Source: UMGS1279 sp045536815 | Lineage (GTDB): Bacteria; Bacillota; Clostridia; Oscillospirales; Acutalibacteraceae | Length of the DNA: 52,003 bases | Direction of reading: 5' to 3' | Assembly (NCBI GenBank): GCA_045536815.1 | Contig: JAZSOH010000003.1 | Location: forward strand, 1-52,003 | In this document: positions 43,011-52,003 of the stretch, in pieces | Layout: each line of letters starts with the position of its first letter | Numbering within the stretch: position 1 is the first letter of the stretch | Translations under genes and position numbers: made by a program | Notes under the pieces: generated by a model | Databases searched by the model: none | The model's input: only the letters and a program-made list of their open reading frames with translations | Told to the model about the DNA's origin: nothing

Positions 43011-44444
43011 TTACTTTTTAAGTTTTTTCTTAACTAATTTAACTATCTTTTTCCTAAATATAAACAATACAACCGCAAATGCTATAAAGGCAACCAAAAT
43101 CACCCCAAAGCGAATGGATGTATTTTTATAAAGAAGCAAGCTTATAGGTACAATAGCCGTACAAACCAAAAGTATTAACATTATTACCTTAATATTAACA
43201 AATTTGCTATAACCCGCTTGTTTAACTAAAATATAGTTAATAATAAATAACGCCGCAAAAGCAATAACGTTTGTCCACACTAAAACGTTGTATCCGTATC
43301 TCGGTAAAAGCAAAACCTTTGCCAAAACAGAAATCACAGCGACTATACCTGTATAAACAGCTGTCTTAGTAACGTTTTTATCATAAGTCAAAATTATATT
43401 AAATATAGATGCAACAGATTGGAAAACAATACCCAAAACCATTCCGGGTATCAAATAGGTCGCATCAAGATATTGTTTGCCACCTAAAATTCTCACTATT
43501 TCCGGAGCAAGCAAAATAGTTGCCGAAGCTACAGCCGCAACACCCGCCGAGTATATAAGAGTGCCTTTTCTGGCTGCCGCTTCTTTCTTTTGATTTAGAT
43601 TGTCCATAAGCCATGTTGTAACAGCTCCCGAAAGGGCTTGGAACAAAATTGTAAGTATATGAATAGTAGAAGTAGTTATGCTAATAAGCGCCGCTTCTTC
43701 TGAGCCCAAAATGCTCTTTGTAACGATGGTGTTTGAAGAGGTCAAAAGGCTAACCGTTAAATAATGAACTAATAGCGGCAAGGAAAGTTTTAATGCGTAC
43801 TTAATATGCTGTAGTTTTACCGACCGTCCCTTTAATAGCATACTAAATGCACAAACAAAGCCAATGGCTGACATTGGAATATATGTTCCGTAAATACGCG
43901 CACTTAAGTGCTGCTCAGACGGAAGAATTAAAACAAACGTAAGGGCTATGACTGTGGGCAAAACCAAGTTCAAAACAGAAACAATAGCTACCGTTTTATA
44001 CTTATAAAGAGTTCTTTCCCTAGCAAGCCAAATTGCCTTACAAGACTGGAACATAAGGGTTATAAAAAGCATATGAACATACTGTGGAGGTATTGCTACT
44101 ATGTTGTAAATCCACGGACCACACAACAAAAATACCGCATACATGCACATAGTAAGCAGACATCCTGTAACTGTCACAGAAGAAACATATTTATTATAGT
44201 CTTCATTAAAATCATAATACGCTCTACTAAGTGTAACATATAGCTCAGCACCAGTTAAAATAAGTAGTGTTGATTGCCAGCTTGCATAATTAGAAAACTC
44301 GCCATATTGTTCGGGAGTCATTAAACGCGCGAAAATTGGTGTAGTAATAAATGACAATGCCTTAACCAAAAAGTTACTTATCACATACCAAAAGCCCGCT
44401 TTTACCGCTAAACGCGCACTTCCTCTTTCGAGTTTTTCGGACAT
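43011..44444 (-). CDS. Wzx-type polysaccharide flippase
   Basis: 477 residues with about 12-14 membrane helices and the MOP/MATE-type N-terminus (GFWYVISNFLVKALSFITTP then IFARLMTPEQYGEFS) of polysaccharide flippases. It would move lipid-linked repeat units across the membrane. Lies between the Wzy-like and ATP-grasp genes. Basic C-terminus. Confidence 0.9.
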   Translation of the reverse strand: MSEKLERGSARLAVKAGFWYVISNFLVKALSFITTPIFARLMTPEQYGEFSNYASWQSTLLILTGAELYVTLSRAYYDFNEDYNKYVSSVTVTGCLLTMCMYAVFLLCGPWIYNIVAIPPQYVHMLFITLMFQSCKAIWLARERTLYKYKTVAIVSVLNLVLPTVIALTFVLILPSEQHLSARIYGTYIPMSAIGFVCAFSMLLKGRSVKLQHIKYALKLSLPLLVHYLTVSLLTSSNTIVTKSILGSEEAALISITTSTIHILTILFQALSGAVTTWLMDNLNQKKEAAARKGTLIYSAGVAAVASATILLAPEIVRILGGKQYLDATYLIPGMVLGIVFQSVASIFNIILTYDKNVTKTAVYTGIVAVISVLAKVLLLPRYGYNVLVWTNVIAFAALFIINYILVKQAGYSKFVNIKVIMLILLVCTAIVPISLLLYKNTSIRFGVILVAFIAFAVVLFIFRKKIVKLVKKKLKK

Positions 44445-44484
44445 TTAATTTCCCTCCCATTCATTAGAAGCAACCAAAATGCAA

Positions 44485-45879
44485 CTAAAGTGATTTCCCT
44501 TTATCTTCTTTAAAAAGTTTTGTTTTTATTAACTTAAACAAATTACCAACAGGCTCTGTTATTCCGGAAATCCACGCTTCACAACTATTATTGTATCCCT
44601 CTTTTAACAAGAAAACATAATATAGCATGAAGAAGGTTCCGTGCGTATGCGCACTAAAGAAGGATGCAACCAAAATTATAACTGTATACCAAAAATATGA
44701 CATATTAAATTTTAGAAGACCCTTAACATATATTTCGTATGACAACAAAACCCCTATAATTCCGTATTTATATAAAGTTGCCATAAACCCTGGCATATTA
44801 AATTTAAAATTCTTTGTAGTATCGGATACACCAAAAATCAGTTGAATTGGTGTTAATTTTTTAAGAGTAATTAACGCAACCTCTGTTCTTCCGTCAATTG
44901 CGGTCGAGCCCTCTGAATTAGTGAAGATACGTACAACACTGTTTCTTACGAAAGGAACGAAGGCAATAGCCAAAGCAACTACTGCAAGAAAAGAAATAAT
45001 CAAAATCAAATTACGTTTACATAAGATATTTCTTATCTTAAACGTACCATCTTTAAAATTGCCAAAAGCGAAGAAAAGAATCCAAGCGCCAATAACAACT
45101 GCTATACCCATACCGGATGTGCAAAGCACCATACCAACAGAAATGATTATTGCGGCTATTCTATTTATTTTTTGATTTTCCTGTGAGAATAATGAAATAA
45201 ACAGCACGGGGAAGCTATACATAAAAAGGTGTGAGGGTTCTAAAAAGAATGCCGAAGGTCTATAAAGCCTTCCCATTTGTCCTTTTATATTTGCAAGACC
45301 GGTCTTAGCCCCCAAAACCCATTGTTCAGATTCCGAAAGTAAGCACGAAATCGGTACCATTTTGAAATGGAATTTTAAAATATAATAACAAAAATACTGA
45401 AAGAGTAACGCTATACCTGCAATCATTGCAACAATGATAGCCGCTCTTTTTAGGCTTTTTGTGTCAATTACATCTTGAGACAAGCAAAGCAAATAGAAAA
45501 GCATTATTCCAACCTGTGCAATTTCTGAAAAGCTTGTACCGTGATTTATAAGCTTATAGGCAAAAAACACCATTAGAACAAACACAAACTTAAGATTAGA
45601 AAGCTTAAAATTTCTTAAAGTAGGAATAAGCCTTAAACATAAGTAAGGTGCCAACAAAACCAAAACAGTTGTTGCCGCATTATTTATAACACCCAAATAA
45701 TGTTGCAAAATTGGAACGATGGCAATTAAAACTGCAACATACGGGTCAAGCACTGACGCATTTTTATTCGCATATGAAATAGCTGAACTGGCACCACGAA
45801 CGCCCATATCTAAAAGAGCATTAGGTTTGTGTGCTAAACTTTTTGTTGCAATAATAAACCGATTAAAAATGCGTTTCAT
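44485..45879 (-). CDS. O-antigen ligase/polymerase-like protein (Wzy-type)
   Basis: 464 residues with about 11 membrane helices and one large outside loop (about residues 195-215 and 310-355) as in Wzy polymerases. It would join repeat units outside the membrane. The family is poorly conserved, so the call rests on topology and position next to the flippase. Confidence 0.8.
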   Translation of the reverse strand: MKRIFNRFIIATKSLAHKPNALLDMGVRGASSAISYANKNASVLDPYVAVLIAIVPILQHYLGVINNAATTVLVLLAPYLCLRLIPTLRNFKLSNLKFVFVLMVFFAYKLINHGTSFSEIAQVGIMLFYLLCLSQDVIDTKSLKRAAIIVAMIAGIALLFQYFCYYILKFHFKMVPISCLLSESEQWVLGAKTGLANIKGQMGRLYRPSAFFLEPSHLFMYSFPVLFISLFSQENQKINRIAAIIISVGMVLCTSGMGIAVVIGAWILFFAFGNFKDGTFKIRNILCKRNLILIISFLAVVALAIAFVPFVRNSVVRIFTNSEGSTAIDGRTEVALITLKKLTPIQLIFGVSDTTKNFKFNMPGFMATLYKYGIIGVLLSYEIYVKGLLKFNMSYFWYTVIILVASFFSAHTHGTFFMLYYVFLLKEGYNNSCEAWISGITEPVGNLFKLIKTKLFKEDKGKSL

Positions 45880-45891
45880 ATTTTCCCCTTC

Positions 45892-46650
45892 TTATGATTT
45901 ATTTGCATCTTTGGGCGGAAGCAGTCCTGCCTCACCCTCTTCAGCGATAATTTGCGACCTTGTTCTAGTTTCGTTCAAATTAAAACCATTGAATCTAACT
46001 CGGTTAGAATTGGTTCGCATATCGCTTTTTGCGAAAACAACCAAAAAGGTCTTAAAAACCATCTTCACGTCCAACCAAAAGCTAACGTTTTCTACATAAT
46101 AAATATCGTTTTCAAACTGTGCGTTCCATGTCCAAGAAGCTGACGTAAGTTCATTTTTACCGCCAAGCTTCCAACAAGCAAGTCCGGGACGAACTGCATG
46201 GCGGTATTTATGTCTATCGTTGTAAAGCGGTAAATATTCAACCATTAAAGGCCTCGGTCCTATAATAGACATCGTTCCGTTGAAAATATTAAAAAGTCCT
46301 GCAAGTTCATCAAGTGAGAACCTTCGAATAAACCTACCAAAAGGTGTTATTCTTTTACTTGCATGCAATAAAACTCCGTTTTCATCCTTCTCATTAGTCA
46401 TAGAACGGAATTTGTACATATCAAAAATTTTACCGTCCTTGCCCGGTCTTTTATCAACATAAAAAATTGGAGACCCATGGTATATAAGCTCTAAAACAGC
46501 AATAACCAAAAGCACAGGACTTAGCACCAAAATTGCAAAGCCGCTTAACAAAATATCCAAAAACCGTTTAACATACTTTGAATAAAAAGAATTCTTTGGA
46601 GTTGGAATATCTGTGCGGATTTCCATTTGATTTGCAGGAATATCTTTCAT
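45892..46650 (-). CDS. Initiating sugar-phosphate transferase (PglC/WcaJ C-terminal type)
   Basis: 252 residues with one N-terminal hydrophobic segment (about 28-55) and the polyprenyl-phosphate glycosyl-1-phosphate transferase domain: YKFRSMTNEKDENG, RRFSLDELAGLFNI and MSIIGPRPL. It loads the first sugar phosphate onto undecaprenyl phosphate. It lacks the long N-terminal part of WbaP/WcaJ and so is of the short PglC type. Last 45 residues are an unusual hydrophilic tail. Confidence 0.92.
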   Translation of the reverse strand: MKDIPANQMEIRTDIPTPKNSFYSKYVKRFLDILLSGFAILVLSPVLLVIAVLELIYHGSPIFYVDKRPGKDGKIFDMYKFRSMTNEKDENGVLLHASKRITPFGRFIRRFSLDELAGLFNIFNGTMSIIGPRPLMVEYLPLYNDRHKYRHAVRPGLACWKLGGKNELTSASWTWNAQFENDIYYVENVSFWLDVKMVFKTFLVVFAKSDMRTNSNRVRFNGFNLNETRTRSQIIAEEGEAGLLPPKDANKS

Positions 46651-46714
46651 AAATTTTTGCTCCTTTTGAAAGGGACCTTCCCTATACTATCACTTTGCAC
46701 ATAAATCATTGTTT

Positions 46715-47980
46715 TTATTCAAAACAGCTTCTAACAATAGCGATTATAATATTTTGCTCTTCCTCAGTCATGTTTATATCGCTAGGTAAACAAAGACCAC
46801 GGTCAAATATATCTGCACCTACGTCAAAAGCCCCGCCCTCAATGTAAGCGTTCGTTTTTGCGCGACCCGAACCACTGCGGGTAACAAACTCATGCATACG
46901 ATACATAGGTTGCATATGCATAGGCTTCCAAATAGGTCTGCCCTCTGCATTATATTTTGCAAGAGTTTCTAAAATCTCAGTGGGACAGGTTTTGCCTTTT
47001 TCTGAAATATAAAGTGCCGTCGAGTCATCTCTAACCTGTTTGCACATATATTCTTTGTCGATAACCATTGCGGAAAGCCAATAGTTAGGTGTACTATTCT
47101 CAATAATAGGATTCATCTTAACAGGTAGGTCTTTAAAGCCTTCGCGATATCTATCATAAATTGCTTTTTTTCTGGCAATGTGTTCTTCTAAATAAGGATA
47201 CTGTCCACGAACAACACCTGCTATTACATTACTCATTCTATAGTTATAGCCTACCTCTTCGTGCTGATACCACGGTGCATTTTCTCTTGCCTGAGTAGAC
47301 CATTTTCTAATCTTGTTGGCAACATCAATATCATTTGTCAAAAAGCAACCGCCGGAAGAGCCGGTAATTATTTTATTGCCGTTATAGCTAATGGCAGAAT
47401 AATCGCCGAAAGAACCGCATTGTTTGCTATTTAGTGTTGCACCCAAAGCCTCTGCAGCATCTTCAATCAAAAGGGCTCCATGCTTATCACAAATTTTTCT
47501 TATAATATCCATACGTCCGGTAAATCCGTAAAGTTCAGCGCATACAACCAACCGAACATCAGGATAAATTTCAAAAGCTTTTTCAAGAGCTATAGGATCC
47601 ATATTCCAAGAGTCTGCTTCTGTATCTATAAAAACAGGGATACCGCCTTCATACACAACAGGGTTCAAGGTCGCATCAAAGGTCATATCAGAGCAAAAAA
47701 CTCTCTTCCCTTCTAATGCGCCGTGGCTGATTTGCGGCTTACCATAAAGGGTTTCACCTGCCATCTTAACAGCAAGATGAAGTGCCGCAGTACAACAAGA
47801 AAGTGCGACCGCATACTTCTTTTCTGCCTTTTCAGCGGCAATCCTTTCAACCTCGTTAATGTTCTTGCCAACCGTACTCATCCAGTTTGTTTCATATGCT
47901 TCGGTAATATACTTAAGCTCTTCTCCGTGCATGGTTGGAGTTGCGAGCCAAACTTTTTTTTCAAATGGTTTGATTTGCAT
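46715..47980 (-). CDS. DegT/DnrJ/EryC1 family aminotransferase (PglE/LegC-like)
   Basis: 421 residues from the ATG at 47980 (AGAGGTG upstream). PLP enzyme: EDAAEALGA at about 173-181 and NGNKIITG with the PLP lysine K203. It probably adds an amino group to a 4-keto nucleotide sugar. First gene of the polysaccharide operon; no dehydratase that would supply the keto sugar is encoded in this window. Confidence 0.93.
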   Translation of the reverse strand: MQIKPFEKKVWLATPTMHGEELKYITEAYETNWMSTVGKNINEVERIAAEKAEKKYAVALSCCTAALHLAVKMAGETLYGKPQISHGALEGKRVFCSDMTFDATLNPVVYEGGIPVFIDTEADSWNMDPIALEKAFEIYPDVRLVVCAELYGFTGRMDIIRKICDKHGALLIEDAAEALGATLNSKQCGSFGDYSAISYNGNKIITGSSGGCFLTNDIDVANKIRKWSTQARENAPWYQHEEVGYNYRMSNVIAGVVRGQYPYLEEHIARKKAIYDRYREGFKDLPVKMNPIIENSTPNYWLSAMVIDKEYMCKQVRDDSTALYISEKGKTCPTEILETLAKYNAEGRPIWKPMHMQPMYRMHEFVTRSGSGRAKTNAYIEGGAFDVGADIFDRGLCLPSDINMTEEEQNIIIAIVRSCFE

Positions 47981-48095
47981 AAATAACACCTCTATTCCAA
48001 AAAAGCAAAGACTAACTTCACTATAAAAAAGACATAAATCTCTTTTATCTTTTTAAAAAATCCCAAAACCAACATAAATAAATTATATCTATGAT

Positions 48096-48124
48096 ATTAT
48101 ACACTATTCTTCCTTTTTTTTCAA
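48096..48124 (-). promoter_or_regulatory. Promoter of the polysaccharide operon
   Basis: On the minus strand TTGAAA (48119-48124), 17 bp, TATAAT (48096-48101). Confidence 0.75.
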
Positions 48125-48249
48125 GTACTTTGGCATATAAAAATAGCACAAATAATCTATATGTAGTATGTCCAATTAACAAAACCTATTTGTTCGTATA
48201 AAAGCCTAATTATTTGCAATTCCCACCCAAAAAATTTAGAAAAACAAAT

Positions 48250-48278
48250 TTGATTTTTTAACTTGTTTTTGATATAAT
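48250..48278 (+). promoter_or_regulatory. Promoter of the htrA-like gene
   Basis: TTGATT (48250-48255), 17 bp, TATAAT (48273-48278). The AT-rich gap 47981-48375 shows this and the divergent promoter and nothing else. Confidence 0.7.
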
Positions 48279-48375
48279 ATTTTAAAATTAACTGTAAGTT
48301 AACAATTTTGACCAAAAGTGGCAATATTATAATTATAGAATATCTTTGTTGAAAATTCATATAAGGAGTTTTAAT

Positions 48376-49932
48376 ATGGACGAGAACAAAAACTTAAACA
48401 CTAATTTACCAAATGGTTTTGACAGTGTTTCTAGCACAAGTTCAAACCAAGAAAAAAGCGATATTAACGGAGAATCATATTCTAACAATATTACTGAGCC
48501 TAATATAAGTCTTGATTCTGCGGCAGAATCTGATGAAGATTTAAAAACATCTGCGCCAAAAGCTACAGAAAAGGATGCAACCCCTTCAACAAAAGACTTT
48601 TTACCAAATGGAACGTACAGTTACTCTGCAGCTAAGGGGAATCTTCCTGATAGCGCTGTGAACGAGCCTGTGAACACCGCTAAAGAAGTTCCCCCATTAA
48701 AGCAAACACCGTCGCTTAATGATTCAACCTTTGAAAGCAATTTTAAAAACGAGTCACCAAAAGCACCAGTTTATGTCCCCGAAAGACCAAAAAAGACTAA
48801 AAAAACCGGTGTTAAAACTGTTGTTATATCGGCTATTCTTTCGATAGTTTTGGGCATTTTAAGTGGTTTTTGCGGAACATATATTGCACTTAATTACAAA
48901 AAAGATGGCATAAACGAAACCTCATCTAATATAGCTGCCACACCTCAAAACATTACTAACATTACGGTCAACGAAACTGCGGGTTCCATAGCAGAAGCCG
49001 TAGCAAAAAAAGCAGGTCCAAGTGTTATTGGAATAAGAACAACTGCCGCTGTTACGAACTTCTTTTTTGGCACAAACGAAAGTACTGAAGAAGGTTCAGG
49101 TATTGCTTACACCTCCGATGGATATATTATAACGAACTATCACGTTATTGAAAGCGCAGTTAAATCTTCTAACTCTAAGGTTGAAGTTTTTCTTCCGGAC
49201 AATACCGATAAATCATACCAAGCAAGTATTATAGGTTACAATATTTCTTCAGACCTTGCAGTTGTAAAAGTGAATGACGTATCACTCACACCAATTGAAT
49301 TTACCGATTCTGATAAGCTTACTGTTGGTCAAAATGTTATTGCCATTGGTAATCCCGGCGGTCTTGAATTTATTGGTTCTGTTAGTACAGGTGTTATAAG
49401 CGGACTCAATCGAACCCTTACAGTCGGAACGGGAACAACAATGTCTCTTATTCAAACTGATGCGGCTATAAATCCCGGAAACTCGGGTGGCGCTTTGGTA
49501 GACACCAACGGAAAACTAGTAGGCGTTAACAGTGTTAAGCTTGTAAGCGAAGGCTATGAAGGAATGGGGTTTGCAATTCCTTCAAACACCGTTAAGGAAA
49601 TTTGCGATAAAATAATTTCAAAACAAAATGAACCCACTCCATACATTGGAATTCAAATTAGCCAAAACTATACGGCAGACCAGCTTAAATCTCTTGGATA
49701 CCCCGCAGGAGCAGTTGTTGTTTCGGTTGTCGAAGACGGTCCGGCTGCTCAGGGCGGAATTGAAAGAGGCGATATCATTACCGAATATGATGGTAAAACT
49801 ATAAATAATTATAATGAACTTGAAGATGCTATTTCAGACAGTAAGCCTGGAGATTCAGTTACAGTTAAGCTTTATAGAGCAGGAAAGTTTTATTCCACAA
49901 GCATTAATGTTCTAGCAAATAACGCTCAGTAG
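48376..49932 (+). CDS. HtrA/DegP-like serine protease
   Basis: 518 residues from the ATG at 48376 (AAGGAG). A long Ser/Asn-rich cytoplasmic part (1 to about 150), one membrane helix (about 152-178), a trypsin-like domain with H256, D293 and S370 (GNSGG), and one C-terminal PDZ domain (about 420-510). It degrades or guards misfolded proteins outside the membrane. The long cytoplasmic region before the helix is typical of Firmicutes HtrA. Single gene with its own promoter and terminator. Confidence 0.93.
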   Translation: MDENKNLNTNLPNGFDSVSSTSSNQEKSDINGESYSNNITEPNISLDSAAESDEDLKTSAPKATEKDATPSTKDFLPNGTYSYSAAKGNLPDSAVNEPVNTAKEVPPLKQTPSLNDSTFESNFKNESPKAPVYVPERPKKTKKTGVKTVVISAILSIVLGILSGFCGTYIALNYKKDGINETSSNIAATPQNITNITVNETAGSIAEAVAKKAGPSVIGIRTTAAVTNFFFGTNESTEEGSGIAYTSDGYIITNYHVIESAVKSSNSKVEVFLPDNTDKSYQASIIGYNISSDLAVVKVNDVSLTPIEFTDSDKLTVGQNVIAIGNPGGLEFIGSVSTGVISGLNRTLTVGTGTTMSLIQTDAAINPGNSGGALVDTNGKLVGVNSVKLVSEGYEGMGFAIPSNTVKEICDKIISKQNEPTPYIGIQISQNYTADQLKSLGYPAGAVVVSVVEDGPAAQGGIERGDIITEYDGKTINNYNELEDAISDSKPGDSVTVKLYRAGKFYSTSINVLANNAQ

Positions 49933-49936
49933 TTTT

Positions 49937-49975
49937 AAAAGGTTGGCAGAAAACTGCCAACCTTTTTTGTTTTTA
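49937..49975. terminator. Terminator between htrA-like and symporter genes
   Basis: AAAAGGTTGGCAG (49937-49949) pairs with CTGCCAACCTTTT (49954-49966), then TTGTTTTT on the plus strand; on the minus strand a shorter T-run follows, so it may serve both genes. Confidence 0.9.
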
Positions 49976-49987
49976 ATAATTCAATTC

Positions 49988-51388
49988 CTACACTTTTTTA
50001 GACAAAATTTTCCTATCAATATAATTTTTGTGTATCTTTAATACAACAGGTGATAAAGCTATTATGCATATTAAATTGGGCAATATCATAAAACCGTTAA
50101 AAACATCTGACATTATCCATATAAAATCTAAATTTGAAATTGCGCCAAAATAAGACGCTGCGCAAAAAAGTGTCTTATAATAAAAGGTGTAGTTATCTCC
50201 AAACAAAAATTCAACACATCTAATGCCATAAAAAGACCAACCTAAAACCGAACTAAAGGCGAAAAAAATCGTTGATATTACCATAAACCAAGCCGAAAAA
50301 TCTCCTAGTGAATTTTTAAAAGCTGCCGCAACTAGTCCCGCACCGTCGAAAGATATTAAAGTCTTTCCTGTTTCAAGGTCAAACACTCCACTAAGCAAAA
50401 GAGCAAAAGCGGTAAGAGAGCAAATAATAAGAGTGTCAAAAACAACCTCAAATATCCCCCACATTCCCTGCTCCGAAGGTTCTTCCAGATTGGAAGAAGA
50501 GTTTATAATGGTTGTAGAGCCCATACCCGCCTCATTAGAAAAAATTCCTCTTCTTATTCCTAAATCAAATGCCTTTTTTACTGCATAACCACTAAAACCG
50601 CCTATTGCTGCATTTGTACCAAATGCCGATTTGAGAATCAGCGTTATCATTTTTGGAAATAATTCAATGTTTTTAAAGATAATCATAAGCGTAAAAATGA
50701 TATATAAGACTGACATCATAGGCAATAAAACCGCCGATACATTCGCGATTCCTTTTACGCCGAAAAAAATTATTATGAAAATTAAAAGCGAAATGAAAAA
50801 TGCTATCAAATTCTTGTTGAACTCAAAATTAAGGCCCTCTATTGCACCAATAATTGTATTTGTTTGCACCGCATTACCAATTCCAAACGATGCCAAAACA
50901 CAACTGAAACAAAAAAATCCGCCTAAAAAAGCGGCAACTTTTTTGTTTTTAAGACCGTTTTTAAGTGCATACATTGTGCCCCCGCAAAACTGCCCCTTTC
51001 TGTCTTTCTCACGGTAATAAAGAGAAATCAAATTTTCTGCATATGCGGTCATAGTACCAAAAATTGCAGATACCCACATCCAAAAAACCGCACCAGCTCC
51101 GCCAGAGACAATAGCCGTCGCAACACCCGCTATACTACCCGTTCCAAGTGTGGCAGACAGGGTTGTTGCCAGTGTTTTAAAGGGCGAAAGTCCGCTATTT
51201 TTTTTTTTTGTATTATTTAATAACGAAAAAATAGTTTTTTTACAAATTAACCCGAAAAAACGAAATTGAAAAAAGTTTGTTTTTACTGTGAAATATATAC
51301 CAATAAGTAAAATTAAAATAGTTACGGGCAAACTCCAAACAATTTCTTGTAATAAGTTAAAAAGCTTTATAAAAAAATTTGAAACCAT
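49988..51388 (-). CDS. Alanine or glycine:cation symporter (AGCS family)
   Basis: 466 residues, about 11 membrane helices. Family motifs: TLSATLGTGSIAGVATAI near the N-terminus and RRGIFSNEAGMGSTTI in the middle. It imports alanine or glycine with Na+. Its start codon and ribosome binding site lie inside a 9-bp palindrome (51386-51412). Single gene. Confidence 0.93.
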   Translation of the reverse strand: MVSNFFIKLFNLLQEIVWSLPVTILILLIGIYFTVKTNFFQFRFFGLICKKTIFSLLNNTKKKNSGLSPFKTLATTLSATLGTGSIAGVATAIVSGGAGAVFWMWVSAIFGTMTAYAENLISLYYREKDRKGQFCGGTMYALKNGLKNKKVAAFLGGFFCFSCVLASFGIGNAVQTNTIIGAIEGLNFEFNKNLIAFFISLLIFIIIFFGVKGIANVSAVLLPMMSVLYIIFTLMIIFKNIELFPKMITLILKSAFGTNAAIGGFSGYAVKKAFDLGIRRGIFSNEAGMGSTTIINSSSNLEEPSEQGMWGIFEVVFDTLIICSLTAFALLLSGVFDLETGKTLISFDGAGLVAAAFKNSLGDFSAWFMVISTIFFAFSSVLGWSFYGIRCVEFLFGDNYTFYYKTLFCAASYFGAISNLDFIWIMSDVFNGFMILPNLICIIALSPVVLKIHKNYIDRKILSKKV

Positions 51389-51412
51389 AGTATCACCTAT
51401 TAGGATACTATG
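51386..51412 (-). promoter_or_regulatory. Start-codon hairpin of the AGCS symporter
   Basis: CATAGTATC and GATACTATG form a 9-bp perfect stem around a 9-base loop. On the minus strand the final ATG is the start codon and AGGTG lies in the loop, so folding could reduce translation. Confidence 0.45.
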
Positions 51413-51447
51413 ATTTCATTCTTGTTTTAATGTTTAGAAAGAAAATA

Positions 51448-51480
51448 AAAAGGTCAGCAAACTAGGTTTGCTGACCTTTT
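51448..51480 (-). terminator. Terminator of the rRNA operon
   Basis: 14-bp perfect stem 51448-51461/51467-51480; on the minus strand TTTTTATTTTC follows, 2 bases after the 5S end. Confidence 0.9.
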
Positions 51481-51482
51481 GT

Positions 51483-51598
<116 letters not shown>

Positions 51599-51664
51599 TT
51601 TGGATATAAATCATACCCTGAAAACTGAATAAAGGAAGAGCAAGGGGAGCAAAAACCATAAATT

Positions 51665-52003
<339 letters not shown>

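Noticed and set aside
48157..48360. 67-residue minus-strand ORF before the htrA-like gene
   Set aside because: AT-rich chance frame through the predicted promoter, no ribosome binding site.

Overview
The window reads as chromosome of a low-GC, probably spore-forming anaerobic Firmicute (class Clostridia; a gut or rumen Oscillospiraceae-type organism is my best guess). Supporting signs are AGGAGG-type ribosome binding sites, TTGACA/TATAAT promoters, an argS-DUF1934-murI cluster, an NADH-linked [FeFe] hydrogenase operon, the spore germination protein YpeB, a ftsE-ftsX-M23-ctpA operon and tRNA genes with encoded CCA. No species can be named from the sequence alone.

Left part (1 to about 20.6 kb) is accessory. 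It starts with about 830 bases that code for nothing plausible but are full of perfect hairpins and have a promoter on the minus strand: a candidate large structured RNA. Next come two small HTH regulators on either side of a mirror-image operator/promoter. Then follow a sigma factor with its membrane-anchored anti-sigma partner, a small secreted protein, a 2251-residue secreted RHS protein (three repeat domains, C39-like cysteine peptidase, YD repeats, lytic-transglycosylase-like C-terminal toxin domain) with a likely membrane-anchored immunity protein, a 57-residue ORF and a lipoprotein. After these lies a four-gene operon: a 1981-residue protein with GHKL-ATPase-like, STAS-like and phosphoribosyltransferase-like modules, a receiver-domain protein, a DUF2971 protein and a small membrane protein. 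Four promoters share the pattern GTnnCC-N17-TGTTGTAT. They lie before the sigma factor gene, the small secreted gene, the RHS gene and the 1981-residue gene, so the sigma factor probably controls itself, a surface toxin and the multi-domain operon. This is the most likely undescribed system in the window.

Middle and right part (20.7 to 52 kb) is mostly conserved. It holds tRNA-Leu, argS-DUF1934-murI, the hydrogenase operon (NuoE-like, HATPase, thioredoxin-like ferredoxin, NuoF-like, HydA) with a Rex-like site in its leader, ypeB, and a long minus-strand operon (CdaR-type regulator, ftsE, ftsX, M23 peptidase, ctpA, VanZ-like, beta-propeller-like). Divergent from that are an HPr-like gene, prmA, prfB and a membrane protein. 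A tRNA-Met/Glu/Arg cluster follows whose tRNA-Arg 3' end and terminator are duplicated 218 bp downstream. Next is a compact surface-polysaccharide operon (DegT aminotransferase, initiating sugar-phosphate transferase, Wzy, Wzx, ATP-grasp), then an HtrA protease, an AGCS symporter, and 5S plus the 3' part of 23S rRNA on the minus strand at the right edge.
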